A DNA stretch of 34,396 bases from NCBI GenBank assembly GCA_039034155.1, contig JBCCBI010000003.1, forward strand, positions 1-34,396. The letters run 5' to 3'. Source of the DNA: JBCCBI01 sp039034155 (GTDB lineage: Bacteria > Deinococcota > Deinococci > Deinococcales > Trueperaceae). A model generated the notes under the pieces. The model was not told the DNA's origin. It saw nothing but the letters and a program-made list of their open reading frames with translations, and searched no databases. Within the stretch, counting starts at the first letter, position 1. The number at the start of each line of letters is the position of its first letter. Below are positions 1 through 7,490 of the stretch, one piece after another. Made by a program: the position numbers and the translations under genes.

Positions 1-105
1 CGCATGGAAGAGGCGCAGCTGCCCGCAGGACCCGTCAACGACATCCTTCAGATGCACCAAGACCCGCAAGTGATCGCGCGCGAGATGATTGTTGAGGTGG
101 GTAGC
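1..105 (+). pseudogene. 3' fragment of a CaiB/BaiF (family III) CoA-transferase
   Basis: Frame 1 from the window edge encodes LPAGPVNDILQMHQDPQVIA followed by REMIVEV. This is the characteristic C-terminal segment of family III CoA-transferases (a G-P-[VI]-N stretch, then D-P-Q-V-x-A-R-x-M). After about codon 33 the family pattern (usually a histidine-proline, then glycine and a PIK motif) disappears and unrelated residues follow to the stop at 292-294. I therefore read nt 1 to about 105 as the end of the homologous part, fused to foreign sequence. The 5' part lies outside the window, so the gene may be a truncated remnant or a chimera at a rearrangement junction. The family match is strong for a short stretch; the exact break is a guess to within about 10 nt. 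Confidence 0.6.
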
Positions 106-281
106 ACCCATTGCAAGACCAATGCCAAGAACATGACGAAACCAGAAGGCCCAATAGCGGGTATCCATAATAAGGGGCCGTACGTAGTCACAGCCCAAAT
201 GATGTTGATAATAACAACCAACCATAAAATGGCTATCACTACCTTAATAATCTTCCTACCCAATGGTGGATCTGGCTTCAT
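46..281 (-). CDS. small hydrophobic two-TM protein, probably truncated at its C-terminus
   Basis: A 77-residue reading frame begins 9 nt after the proS stop, with a GAGG stretch just before its ATG. After a basic start (MKPDPPLGRK) it has one long hydrophobic helix at about residues 12-32 and a second at about 45-62, so it is a plausible double-spanning membrane protein. Its last dozen or so residues are the antisense of the CoA-transferase fragment and its stop lies inside that fragment, so the natural C-terminus seems to have been lost at the same junction. I do not recognise the family. It could be a spurious frame, but the even hydrophobicity and the location right behind proS favour a real, damaged gene. 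Confidence 0.4.
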
Positions 282-290
282 GCCTCGAGC

Positions 291-2072
291 TTAATCCTCG
301 AGCACTTCCTCCACAACCGTCGCCTTAATCGCCTTCCATTGTGCCTCGAGCAACCCCTGCACATGCTCCACAACTCTCCCTAGCGGCACATCGTGATTTT
401 CTACTTCACTGCGCACTTTTACCTCAACCGTGCCAGCATCTAAGCCTTTTTTACCTATGGTAATCCGCACGGGCAAGCCGATGAGGTCAGCGTCGTTAAA
501 CTTCACGCCGGGGCGCTCGTCGCGGTCATCGTAGAGAACTTCAACGCCTGCCGAACATAACTCGTTGTAGATGCGCTCAGCCGCCTCAGCAACATTTGGA
601 TTTTTGGAGGCAGCTAACGCTAACAGCGACACATGATACGGCGCAATGCTAATCGGCCAGACGATGCCATTGTCGTCGTGGCTGTTTTCAAGTACGCTCG
701 CCATGAGTCGGCCTGGGCCAATACCATACGACCCCATGACAATAGGCTTTTTCTTGCCGTTTTCGTCTAAGAAAAACGCGCCTAAACCTTCGCTGAACGC
801 TGTCCCCAACTTAAAGATATTCCCCACTTCAATACCGCGCACGGATTTCATGGGCTCACCACTGAGCGGGCAAGGGTCACCGTCTTGGGCTGCGGCAATG
901 TCCGTAACCACATCAGCCGTGTAATCGCGTCCGTAATTCACGTTTTTGTAGTGATAACCTTCTTTGTTAGCACCTGCAACCAAATTAGGAGCGTTGGGAA
1001 TTAGGTCGTCGGCAACTAAAGTGACATCCTCACGTTGAATACCTACAGGCGAACCGTAACCAGGTTCTGCACCAATTGCACGAATTTCTTCAGGAGTAGC
1101 TGGGCGCAAACGCCGTGCCTTGAGTGCGTTAGTGAGTTTGGTTTCGCTTAAGTCCATGTCGCCGCGAATGACCACAAACACAAATTTTTCATCAGGCTCA
1201 GACACTGTGCCGACATCAGCAACAACAAACACAGCTTTGGCGGTTTTGCTTTTGGGAATATCCAAGAACTCTGCAAGGCTTTCGATGGTGGTGGTATTGG
1301 GCGTAGCGATTTCTTCGAGAGCCAATGCTTCCTCAGCTTCTGGCATAGGTTTTTGGAACCGGGCAACTTGGCGGTTAGCGCTGTAGCCGCTGGCCTCACA
1401 AATAAGGAGGGTATCTTCGCCAATGTCAACAAGCGCCATGAATTCGTGCGACATGTCGCCACCCATGATGCCGTTATCACTCATCACGGGCACAAAGTTG
1501 GTAAGCCCGCAACGCCTAAAAATATTGAAGTAGGCTTGATACATACGTGGATAGTAGGCATCGATACTAGCCTCATCTGCATGGAACGAATAGCCGTCTT
1601 TCATGGTGAACTCACGCACACGGATGAGTCCGCCGCGAGGTCTGCGTTCATCGCGGAACTTGGTTTGAATTTGGTAGAGCATGAATGGCAGTTGTTTGTA
1701 ACTGCGTACCACCTGCGAGGCTAAGTCGGCCATCGCTTCTTCATGCGTCATGGCAAGGCACATATCCCGCTCGTGACGGTCTTGAAAGCGGGCCATGTCG
1801 CTGCCAATTTTGTCCCAACGGCCACTGCGCTGCCACACTTCTGCGGGGTGAACAACTGGGAGTGTTACCTCTTGCCCGTCAATGGCATCCATCTCTTCTC
1901 TAAAAATGTCTTCAACTTTTTTCTTGACGCGGTAGCCCAGCGGCATGTAATCAAAAATGCCGGCGGCCAGTTGACGCACCATGCCTGCCCGTAAAAGCAG
2001 TTGATGGCTTACCGTATCGGCATCAGCAGGGACTTCGCGAAGGCTTGCAAAAAAGAGTTGGGTCATGCGCAT
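291..2072 (-). CDS. proS: prolyl-tRNA synthetase, bacterial type with editing insertion
   Basis: Class II synthetase that charges tRNA-Pro with proline in the cytoplasm; 593 residues, the usual size for the bacterial form. Visible signatures: the LAMTHEE block (106-112), motif 2 around 137-155 (TKFRDERRPRGG, then R-V-R-E-F), and motif 3 GSYGIGPGRLM (447-457). Between motifs 2 and 3 (about 240-400) lies the INS/YbaK-like editing domain that hydrolyses Ala-tRNA-Pro, with lysines at 276 and 279 in SKTAKA as candidates for the conserved editing lysine. The C-terminal 120 residues form the anticodon-binding domain. The first ATG is chosen because AAAGGAG precedes it; a second ATG two codons on is possible. 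This is not the archaeal/eukaryote-like ProRS found in Thermus. Confidence 0.97.
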   Translation of the reverse strand: MRMTQLFFASLREVPADADTVSHQLLLRAGMVRQLAAGIFDYMPLGYRVKKKVEDIFREEMDAIDGQEVTLPVVHPAEVWQRSGRWDKIGSDMARFQDRHERDMCLAMTHEEAMADLASQVVRSYKQLPFMLYQIQTKFRDERRPRGGLIRVREFTMKDGYSFHADEASIDAYYPRMYQAYFNIFRRCGLTNFVPVMSDNGIMGGDMSHEFMALVDIGEDTLLICEASGYSANRQVARFQKPMPEAEEALALEEIATPNTTTIESLAEFLDIPKSKTAKAVFVVADVGTVSEPDEKFVFVVIRGDMDLSETKLTNALKARRLRPATPEEIRAIGAEPGYGSPVGIQREDVTLVADDLIPNAPNLVAGANKEGYHYKNVNYGRDYTADVVTDIAAAQDGDPCPLSGEPMKSVRGIEVGNIFKLGTAFSEGLGAFFLDENGKKKPIVMGSYGIGPGRLMASVLENSHDDNGIVWPISIAPYHVSLLALAASKNPNVAEAAERIYNELCSAGVEVLYDDRDERPGVKFNDADLIGLPVRITIGKKGLDAGTVEVKVRSEVENHDVPLGRVVEHVQGLLEAQWKAIKATVVEEVLED

Positions 2073-2099
2073 GGGCGGAAGCTCCTTTGAACATATAAA

Positions 2100-2130
2100 T
2101 GTATAGCACTCGAAGGTCAGGTTGTGACAA
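2100..2130 (-). promoter_or_regulatory. candidate sigma-70 promoter of proS
   Basis: On the minus strand TTGTCA (2125-2130) and an extended -10, TGC-TATACA (-10 hexamer at 2100-2105), are separated by 19 nt. This would give a 5' leader of about 20 nt that carries the AAAGGAG ribosome site of proS. The spacer is longer than ideal, so the TGn extension would have to compensate. Sequence resemblance only. Confidence 0.35.
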
Positions 2131-2520
2131 TCACCTTTGTGAAGTTGACATCTATGACGTTAATCTTTCAAGTTTTGGTTACATCCGACCAGATGATACC
2201 TGCTATATAAACGTATAAACGCCACACCATACCAGACTAGTGCGTGTTCTGCAGCGCCATGTGTCACGGGCAGGTGTTGATAGTAGGTTTGTTGATAGCG
2301 AACTTGGTGATGTCAGTTCTGCTGATGCAGTTATTCTGTACAAGTTGATGAGTTGACTAACAATCAGGCAATAAGCTAATACATCACCATCTTGAGTGAT
2401 GTTGTTGAACGCATCTTCAACGATGCTGATGCATCACCACCATATGAAACTGTTGAACGTATCTCAAACACAGCATCAGCTAATAGCACAATTACACTAG
2501 CCCTAGTCTGACTAGACAGC
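2131..2520. other. intergenic region without a convincing gene
   Basis: About 390 nt between the proS promoter region and the end of the dehydrogenase gene, with no supported ORF. It holds loosely repeated GTTGATAG and TGTTGAACG[C/T]ATCT motifs (around 2277-2300 and 2402-2466) and a small DNA palindrome CTAGTC-T-GACTAG just after the dehydrogenase stop. No terminator with a T-tract is seen. Confidence 0.5.
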
Positions 2521-3654
2521 CTAGTTAGCAGCAATCAAGCTCTGAATTTCTTCATCACTAACCCCAACCTCATTTGCCGCACTACACATCGCTTGCCAGG
2601 TTGCTGCTGCTAGTGGAATGCCGCTACTGCGCACACTAGTGCTAAGTTTTTCGGGTTCGCCGGCCACCATCACGGGTTTATCTGGGTCTTGCGGCGGCGA
2701 AGCTTTGGCGTAGTCCACCATGGCGCTAATCTCAGCGTTAAAAAAGTCATTATCTACAAAGCGGCTCGGGTCAAGAATCACCGTAAACATGCTGTTGATG
2801 ATGCCACCTTGCTGCGGTGTACCCGGTTGTACGGTGCCACCTCCGCCCAGTACGCCTGCTAGCAACTCACAAATAAGCGCGAGGCCGTAGCCTTTGTGCC
2901 CACTTAAGTCCCCGCCAAACGGTAACAACGCGCCCATCGGTGTGGTGAACATGACATTGGGGTTGGTTGTGGGATTGCCTTTTGCGTCGATGATGCTGCC
3001 TTCTGGGGTGGGGACGCCGCTGTTCATGGCGACTCGAGCTTTCCCCAAGGCAATTGCACTCGTTGCCATATCCAGCAGCACAGGCGTCTCCCCTGGAACC
3101 GCCACACAGACAGGATTGGTGACCATGCGCGCGTCGCTACCGCCAAATGGAGCGACGACTGGCGGGTGATCGGTTACGTTTACAAAATGGAGTGAGATAA
3201 GCCCCGCTGCCAAACTTTGCTCACCGTAGGTGCCAATGCGCCCAATGTGATGGGCGTTGCGCAAGGTCATGGCTACAAGGCCAAGTTGCTTAGCACGGTC
3301 CAGCGCCAGTTCCATAGCTTCTTTAGCAATGCGCTGCCCAAAGCCGCGCTGCCCGTCCACCATTAAAATACTGCCCGCATCCTGCACAACCTTCATCGGA
3401 CGGTTGGGAAACGCGAGGCCCTCCTGTAAATGACGCACGTAGGTTGGCAAGAGACCGACGCCGTGGCTGTCATGTCCAGTGAGGTTGGCGCACACCAAGT
3501 GGTTGGCAACGACCTCAGCTTCGTGGGGGCTACTGCCAAGTTGGGTTAAGACCTTGTGGGTGAACGCCTCGAGCCCTTTGGGAACAATCTTGACAACATC
3601 ACTCACACTGTCACCTGCGTGCATTCGCACAGTTTTATCTGCGTGCAACCACAC
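2521..3654 (-). CDS. Ldh2/malate dehydrogenase-family NAD(P)-dependent oxidoreductase
   Basis: Member of the Ldh_2 superfamily (malate/L-lactate, ureidoglycolate, 2,3-diketogulonate and related dehydrogenases), which oxidise 2-hydroxy acids with NAD(P) through a fold unrelated to classical LDH. Family signatures are plain: NLTGHDSHGVGLLPTYV near the N-terminus with the catalytic-region histidines, RNAHHIGRIG in the middle, LLDMATSAIALGKA, and SGHKGYGLALICELLAGVL near 250-270. Substrate cannot be read from the sequence. The longest frame starts at a GTG (3654, 377 aa). Starts at ATG 3624, or at GTG 3606 (which follows GGTGA and gives the usual N-terminus length), are at least as likely. Single gene, same strand as proS but separated by about 450 nt. 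Confidence 0.88.
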   Translation of the reverse strand: MWLHADKTVRMHAGDSVSDVVKIVPKGLEAFTHKVLTQLGSSPHEAEVVANHLVCANLTGHDSHGVGLLPTYVRHLQEGLAFPNRPMKVVQDAGSILMVDGQRGFGQRIAKEAMELALDRAKQLGLVAMTLRNAHHIGRIGTYGEQSLAAGLISLHFVNVTDHPPVVAPFGGSDARMVTNPVCVAVPGETPVLLDMATSAIALGKARVAMNSGVPTPEGSIIDAKGNPTTNPNVMFTTPMGALLPFGGDLSGHKGYGLALICELLAGVLGGGGTVQPGTPQQGGIINSMFTVILDPSRFVDNDFFNAEISAMVDYAKASPPQDPDKPVMVAGEPEKLSTSVRSSGIPLAAATWQAMCSAANEVGVSDEEIQSLIAAN

Positions 3655-3762
3655 GACGTTACCTGTGGTTGTCCATTAAGATTCACTAGTTGGTGTTGCA
3701 TAAATGCGAGTATACCGCGCTGGCACGTGCGAACGCGCAAATAAGCGCAAAGATGTACATGC

Positions 3763-3768
3763 TAAACT
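3763..3768 (+). promoter_or_regulatory. candidate extended -10 box of a leaderless lipoprotein mRNA
   Basis: TG-C-TAAACT ends 6 nt before the ATG at 3775, so transcription would start at or next to the start codon. No Shine-Dalgarno sequence is present. This TAnnnT-to-ATG spacing is known for leaderless genes in Deinococcus. No good -35 is visible. Confidence 0.35.
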
Positions 3769-3774
3769 TGCACT

Positions 3775-4194
3775 ATGACTCGAGTCACCAAGGTTATTTT
3801 TGCTACCCTTTTTATGCTGATATTGGCAAGTTGTGCGCCACGTAGTGGCACAACAGTTGTAGTTTCGCCACCCCCGTTCGAAATTGCCGCCATTAGCATT
3901 CCGCCAGAGATCATCATCAACAATGTGCCCGGAACGCTCACCGTGTTTTGGCAAGGCAACCCCACGCCGCCTTTGAGCATAGATGTGCAACACGTACGTT
4001 GCCCAGAAGGTGCAACCTGCCGCAACGCCAGCCAACGGGTGTCGATTGAAAGCAACAGCACGCGAATTCGTTACCGCTGTGTGTGGCGCGGACCTGTGAC
4101 TGAAAATTATGATGTGGTGTTGGGGATTCGGTTATTGGATAATGCGGGCCGCTCGAGCCAGCAGAGTGTTGTGCGCGTGCGTTGTGTCGTTTAA
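3775..4194 (+). CDS. small putative lipoprotein
   Basis: A 139-residue exported protein. The N-terminus has a basic start, a hydrophobic stretch (VIFATLFMLI) and a lipobox LASC (17-20) whose cysteine would be lipidated. The mature part has four further cysteines (VRCPEGATC, YRCVW, VRVRCVV), compatible with two disulfides, and alternating hydrophobic residues suggesting a beta-sandwich. No family recognised. The translation start lacks an SD and may be leaderless. It lies divergently from the dehydrogenase gene and directly upstream of the NACHT gene; an inverted repeat begins at its stop codon. It has normal host composition and two CTCGAG sites, so it belongs to the host background and not to the AT-rich insert beside it. 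Confidence 0.7.
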   Translation: MTRVTKVIFATLFMLILASCAPRSGTTVVVSPPPFEIAAISIPPEIIINNVPGTLTVFWQGNPTPPLSIDVQHVRCPEGATCRNASQRVSIESNSTRIRYRCVWRGPVTENYDVVLGIRLLDNAGRSSQQSVVRVRCVV

Positions 4195-4230
4195 AACTTA
4201 TTTAGCTAGTTGATTTTTGGTAAATAAGTT
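4195..4230. promoter_or_regulatory. 10-bp perfect inverted repeat overlapping the NACHT promoter
   Basis: AACTTATTTA (4195-4204) and TAAATAAGTT (4221-4230) are exact reverse complements separated by 16 nt. The repeat starts right after the lipoprotein stop codon. Its loop contains the candidate -35 (TTGATT) of the NACHT gene and its right arm lies in the promoter spacer. It is AT-rich with no T-tract, which suits an operator better than an intrinsic terminator. Confidence 0.5.
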
Positions 4231-4238
4231 ATTATACT
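4210..4238 (+). promoter_or_regulatory. candidate promoter of the NACHT gene (leaderless)
   Basis: TTGATT (4210-4215), a 17-nt spacer and TATACT (4233-4238) form a good sigma-70-like promoter. The ATG follows 7 nt after the -10 box and no SD sequence is present, so the predicted transcript begins at the start codon. Confidence 0.5.
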
Positions 4239-4245
4239 ATAAAAT

Positions 4246-6969
4246 ATGGAAAGCGATAGCAGTCGTATCATTACACCACCAAAACCTCTGGTGAAAAAAA
4301 ATTTATTGGTGAATTGGACAAAGATTTCTGATGTTATTGGCAACGCAGTACAAAAAAATCCGATTGATGCCGTTAAATCTTTATTTCAAGTACTTGAAAT
4401 AGAACAAAATAAACCAAATGAGCTTGCATATGAGTTACTAATTAGCGCAACTTTTCAGACTGTAACAACACATATCCATCACTTACAAAATGTCACTAAT
4501 ACTCATGAGCTTAGTCGGGATGTAATGAAGGCTATTGTTGAATCACAGGATACGCTTGACTATCGTTTCTTTGAACAGCCTCAAGATTTAGCTTCTATAG
4601 AAGCGGTAAAAAATGCATTGTCCGTATGGTTAGAAAAGAATGGTGTTGATTCCCCCTCTGATTTTTTAAAAAAATTCAAAAGAGATTTTATTATAGATTC
4701 CTTTTTCATTCTAGCTAATAATCAAAGTAAATATAGTAAATTAGCTTCTTTCACCATAGGGAACCCAGTTTACGAACAGTACAAGAAAGAAATTGGCAGA
4801 CGACATCATCATAAGTTGCTTGCCGAGCAAACAAATAAATTTCTTCTGGATGATCCTGAAAATCCACGCTTATGCGAGGTGTATATTTCTCCGCGTGCGT
4901 ACTATGAAGAAGAAGTGAATGATGAAGATGATGATGAAAAAACTAAAATTAAACTAGTCAGAGAAAAGCATGTAGTAAAGCTTGAAGATGAGCTCGATAG
5001 CTGGATATCGAATCCTAGTGGACATAATGATGATAAACGTATCATTTCAGGTGGTCCAGGCATTGGAAAATCTTCATTCATCACAATGTTTGCTGCCAAA
5101 TATGCACTTCTAGACGACATAGGTGTTCTGGTCATACCACTCCACAGGATTGATCGAGGTTATGAGAGAAATCTCAGTTCCGCAATAAATGAATACGTAA
5201 AATTTCACACTCATCTAGCTGAAAATCCCATTGAACGAAGGGGAGATGATAGGTGGCTTATTATTTTTGATGGCTTGGATGAGCTTGATGTGCATGATTT
5301 AGGTGAAAGTATTGCAAAGGATTTTATCGACCAAGTAGATAGTTATATATGTAGTAAAAACGAGAGTAAGAAACCGAGATTTCAAATTATAATCAGTGGT
5401 CGTACATTACTGATTAGATCAACCGAAAATAAGTTTAGATATCTAAAAAGTATACTTTATATAATACCATATCACATAAGTAAAGATAATGTTCTATCTA
5501 GAAAAAGTAACCTCTTGAATGATCCCCGTAACCTTTTACTTGAGGATCAAAGAGATGCTTGGTGGGAAAAATATACTCTAAGCATTGGAGAAGAATGCAC
5601 GGGGATGCCAGATGACCTCAGGAAAGAAGATTTGGACGAGATAACATCACAGCCTCTGCTGAGTTTTCTAGTTGCCAAAAGCTATGTTCTTGGGGAAATA
5701 AATTTTATAACAAATAGCAATGTGAATCTAATCTATTACAATTTAATTCAGCAGGTTTATGATCGTGAGAAAAGAAAAGGACGTGGACCAGTTCAAGATT
5801 TTGAGTTAGGTTTAGATGACTTTTTTATTTTATTTGAGGAAATAGCCATAACAGTTGTACGTGGTAATGGGCGTACTGCAACACTAATAGACATACAAAA
5901 GAACTGTAAAGGACTAGATGACAACATAATTAAGGCAATTGAAACAAGTTCTGGTGATAGCGCAATGCGACTGCTCTCTGCTTTTTATCTAAGACACTCT
6001 GAGACAGAAAGTCGAGCTTTTGAATTTACACACAAAAGTATTGGTGAGTACTTGGCAAGTAGAAGGCTAATCGTAGGACTTGAGCTAATGCAAGAAACAC
6101 TTAGTCGCCGAAACAGAGGTGTCAATCAAAAAGAAAAAGCATTAGATGATTGGATAGAATTGTGTGGCGAAGTAGACGTAGATTCTTATCTTTTTGACTT
6201 TATACAAAGAGAGATTCTATTAACCAAAAAGTCAACAGCTCAAGTTCGACAAGATATGCTGTGCGAATTTTTTGAATATCTTTTTGAAGATGGGTCATCT
6301 CTTAAAAACTCTTCTCACACATTTGGTGAACAATTTTCTCGAGTACTTAACATGACTGAAATGGTACTTGTAATGTTGGGATGTTATTCAAAGAAGACTA
6401 AAAAAGTTTCGCGGATATCATGGAACTCTTCACTTATGCTAGGTGGACTTTTAAGTATTATACGAAATCAAAGATTTTATAAGCAATTCTCGGCAATTCT
6501 ACAGTCATTGAATTACTTAGACCTATCTAATCAGGTGTTGAGGGTGCAAGATTTAGCTTTCGCTAATTTTCACAAGAGCATTATTCGTAATGTGGATTTT
6601 AGGAGTGCTTTCCTTCATAAAGCTAATTTAAGTGGTGCTGATCTTAGTGAGAGTGATTTATATTATGCTTGGCTCGATAAAGCCAATCTCTCAGATGCTA
6701 TATGTGTAAAAACAGATCTTTTTGGTGCTTCAATCGAGAGAGCAGACTTAAGTCATGCTAATTTTCAAGGGGCCGATTTGAGAATGTCTACTTTGATTGA
6801 ATCTAACCTGAAAAATATCGACTTGACAAATGCTGATCTGCGTGGTGCACGCTTATATAACGCTAATTTTGAGGGGGCTAATTTGAGTGGTGCCAAAATT
6901 CGTGAATATCAAGTAGAATATATAGATTTAAGCATAACTCAAGGAGAACCACTTATATCAAACGAATAG
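4246..6969 (+). CDS. NACHT-family NTPase with C-terminal pentapeptide repeats, putative antiphage defence protein
   Basis: A 907-residue STAND NTPase. Walker A GGPGIGKSS is at 269-277 and the NACHT-type Walker B LIIFDGLDELD at 338-348. A helical NACHT-associated region follows. From about 755 to 890 there are pentapeptide repeats of the A[DN]LSxA type (ANLSGADLSESDL, ADLRGARLYNANF, ANLSGAKI), predicted to form a right-handed beta-helix acting as sensor. Residues 1-250 are charged and helical and match no effector that I recognise. NACHT proteins with an unknown N-terminus and a repeat sensor are an established class of bacterial defence genes (bNACHT/NLR-like); the role here is inference. The gene is far more AT-rich than its neighbours, has one CTCGAG site in 2.7 kb, uses AT-ending codons, and ends exactly where trmL ends, all signs of horizontal transfer. 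No other defence gene is adjacent. Confidence 0.88.
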   Translation: MESDSSRIITPPKPLVKKNLLVNWTKISDVIGNAVQKNPIDAVKSLFQVLEIEQNKPNELAYELLISATFQTVTTHIHHLQNVTNTHELSRDVMKAIVESQDTLDYRFFEQPQDLASIEAVKNALSVWLEKNGVDSPSDFLKKFKRDFIIDSFFILANNQSKYSKLASFTIGNPVYEQYKKEIGRRHHHKLLAEQTNKFLLDDPENPRLCEVYISPRAYYEEEVNDEDDDEKTKIKLVREKHVVKLEDELDSWISNPSGHNDDKRIISGGPGIGKSSFITMFAAKYALLDDIGVLVIPLHRIDRGYERNLSSAINEYVKFHTHLAENPIERRGDDRWLIIFDGLDELDVHDLGESIAKDFIDQVDSYICSKNESKKPRFQIIISGRTLLIRSTENKFRYLKSILYIIPYHISKDNVLSRKSNLLNDPRNLLLEDQRDAWWEKYTLSIGEECTGMPDDLRKEDLDEITSQPLLSFLVAKSYVLGEINFITNSNVNLIYYNLIQQVYDREKRKGRGPVQDFELGLDDFFILFEEIAITVVRGNGRTATLIDIQKNCKGLDDNIIKAIETSSGDSAMRLLSAFYLRHSETESRAFEFTHKSIGEYLASRRLIVGLELMQETLSRRNRGVNQKEKALDDWIELCGEVDVDSYLFDFIQREILLTKKSTAQVRQDMLCEFFEYLFEDGSSLKNSSHTFGEQFSRVLNMTEMVLVMLGCYSKKTKKVSRISWNSSLMLGGLLSIIRNQRFYKQFSAILQSLNYLDLSNQVLRVQDLAFANFHKSIIRNVDFRSAFLHKANLSGADLSESDLYYAWLDKANLSDAICVKTDLFGASIERADLSHANFQGADLRMSTLIESNLKNIDLTNADLRGARLYNANFEGANLSGAKIREYQVEYIDLSITQGEPLISNE

Positions 6970-7440
6970 CTAAGACAAGAAATAGTCTAATTGCCGCCAC
7001 CCCTCATACAAACACACCCCCACACTCACCGCCAAATTAAGCGACCGCGCCCCCTCCACCATCGGAATCCTGAGCTGCGGCGTCAATGCTCGTACACTCT
7101 CCGGTAGCCCCCGCGACTCCGGCCCAAATAACAGCACATCACACTGCTGAAACTGAACATCACTGTGGGTCAGCGTGCCTTTGGTAGTTAGCGAAAACAC
7201 CCGTTGTGCCTTGAACTGCTGTTCAAACGCACTGTAAAACGCCCCAAAACTCACGTGCAGGGTGCTGTCAACCTCATCCCAGTAATCCATGCCCGCACGT
7301 TTGAGGGCTTCATCGTGGAGGTGAAACCCAAACGGGCGAATCAGGTGTAAAGGCGTTCCCGTGGCCATACAAGTTCGGGCGATGGTGCCTACATTGCCAG
7401 CAATTTCGGGTTCAAGTAACGCAACAATTAAACCACTCAT
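6970..7440 (-). CDS. trmL: tRNA (cytidine(34)-2'-O)-methyltransferase, SPOUT family
   Basis: 156 residues, the standard length of TrmL, which 2'-O-methylates the wobble base of tRNA-Leu isoacceptors using SAM. It has the trefoil-knot SPOUT signatures: PEIAGNVGTIARTC near the N-terminus, LLFGPESRGLP, and near the C-terminus a motif reading RIPMVEGARSLNLAVSVG followed by the YEGWRQL end. The family's conserved asparagine and arginine in these motifs are present. The stop codon abuts the stop of the convergent NACHT gene with no intergenic base, so the insertion of that gene left trmL complete. The divergent neighbour at 7491 begins 50 nt away. Confidence 0.95.
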   Translation of the reverse strand: MSGLIVALLEPEIAGNVGTIARTCMATGTPLHLIRPFGFHLHDEALKRAGMDYWDEVDSTLHVSFGAFYSAFEQQFKAQRVFSLTTKGTLTHSDVQFQQCDVLLFGPESRGLPESVRALTPQLRIPMVEGARSLNLAVSVGVCLYEGWRQLDYFLS

Positions 7441-7475
7441 GAGGTGTCATCGTACCGTTAGCGAGGCAGCTTTGC

Positions 7476-7481
7476 TAGACT
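7476..7481 (+). promoter_or_regulatory. candidate extended -10 box upstream of the DHH-CBS fusion gene
   Basis: TGC-TAGACT lies 9 nt before the TTG start at 7491, again without an SD sequence. An ATG at 7486 is out of frame and leads to a stop after nine codons, so TTG is the only start that keeps the DHH motif region intact. Confidence 0.3.
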
Positions 7482-7490
7482 GAACATGTT

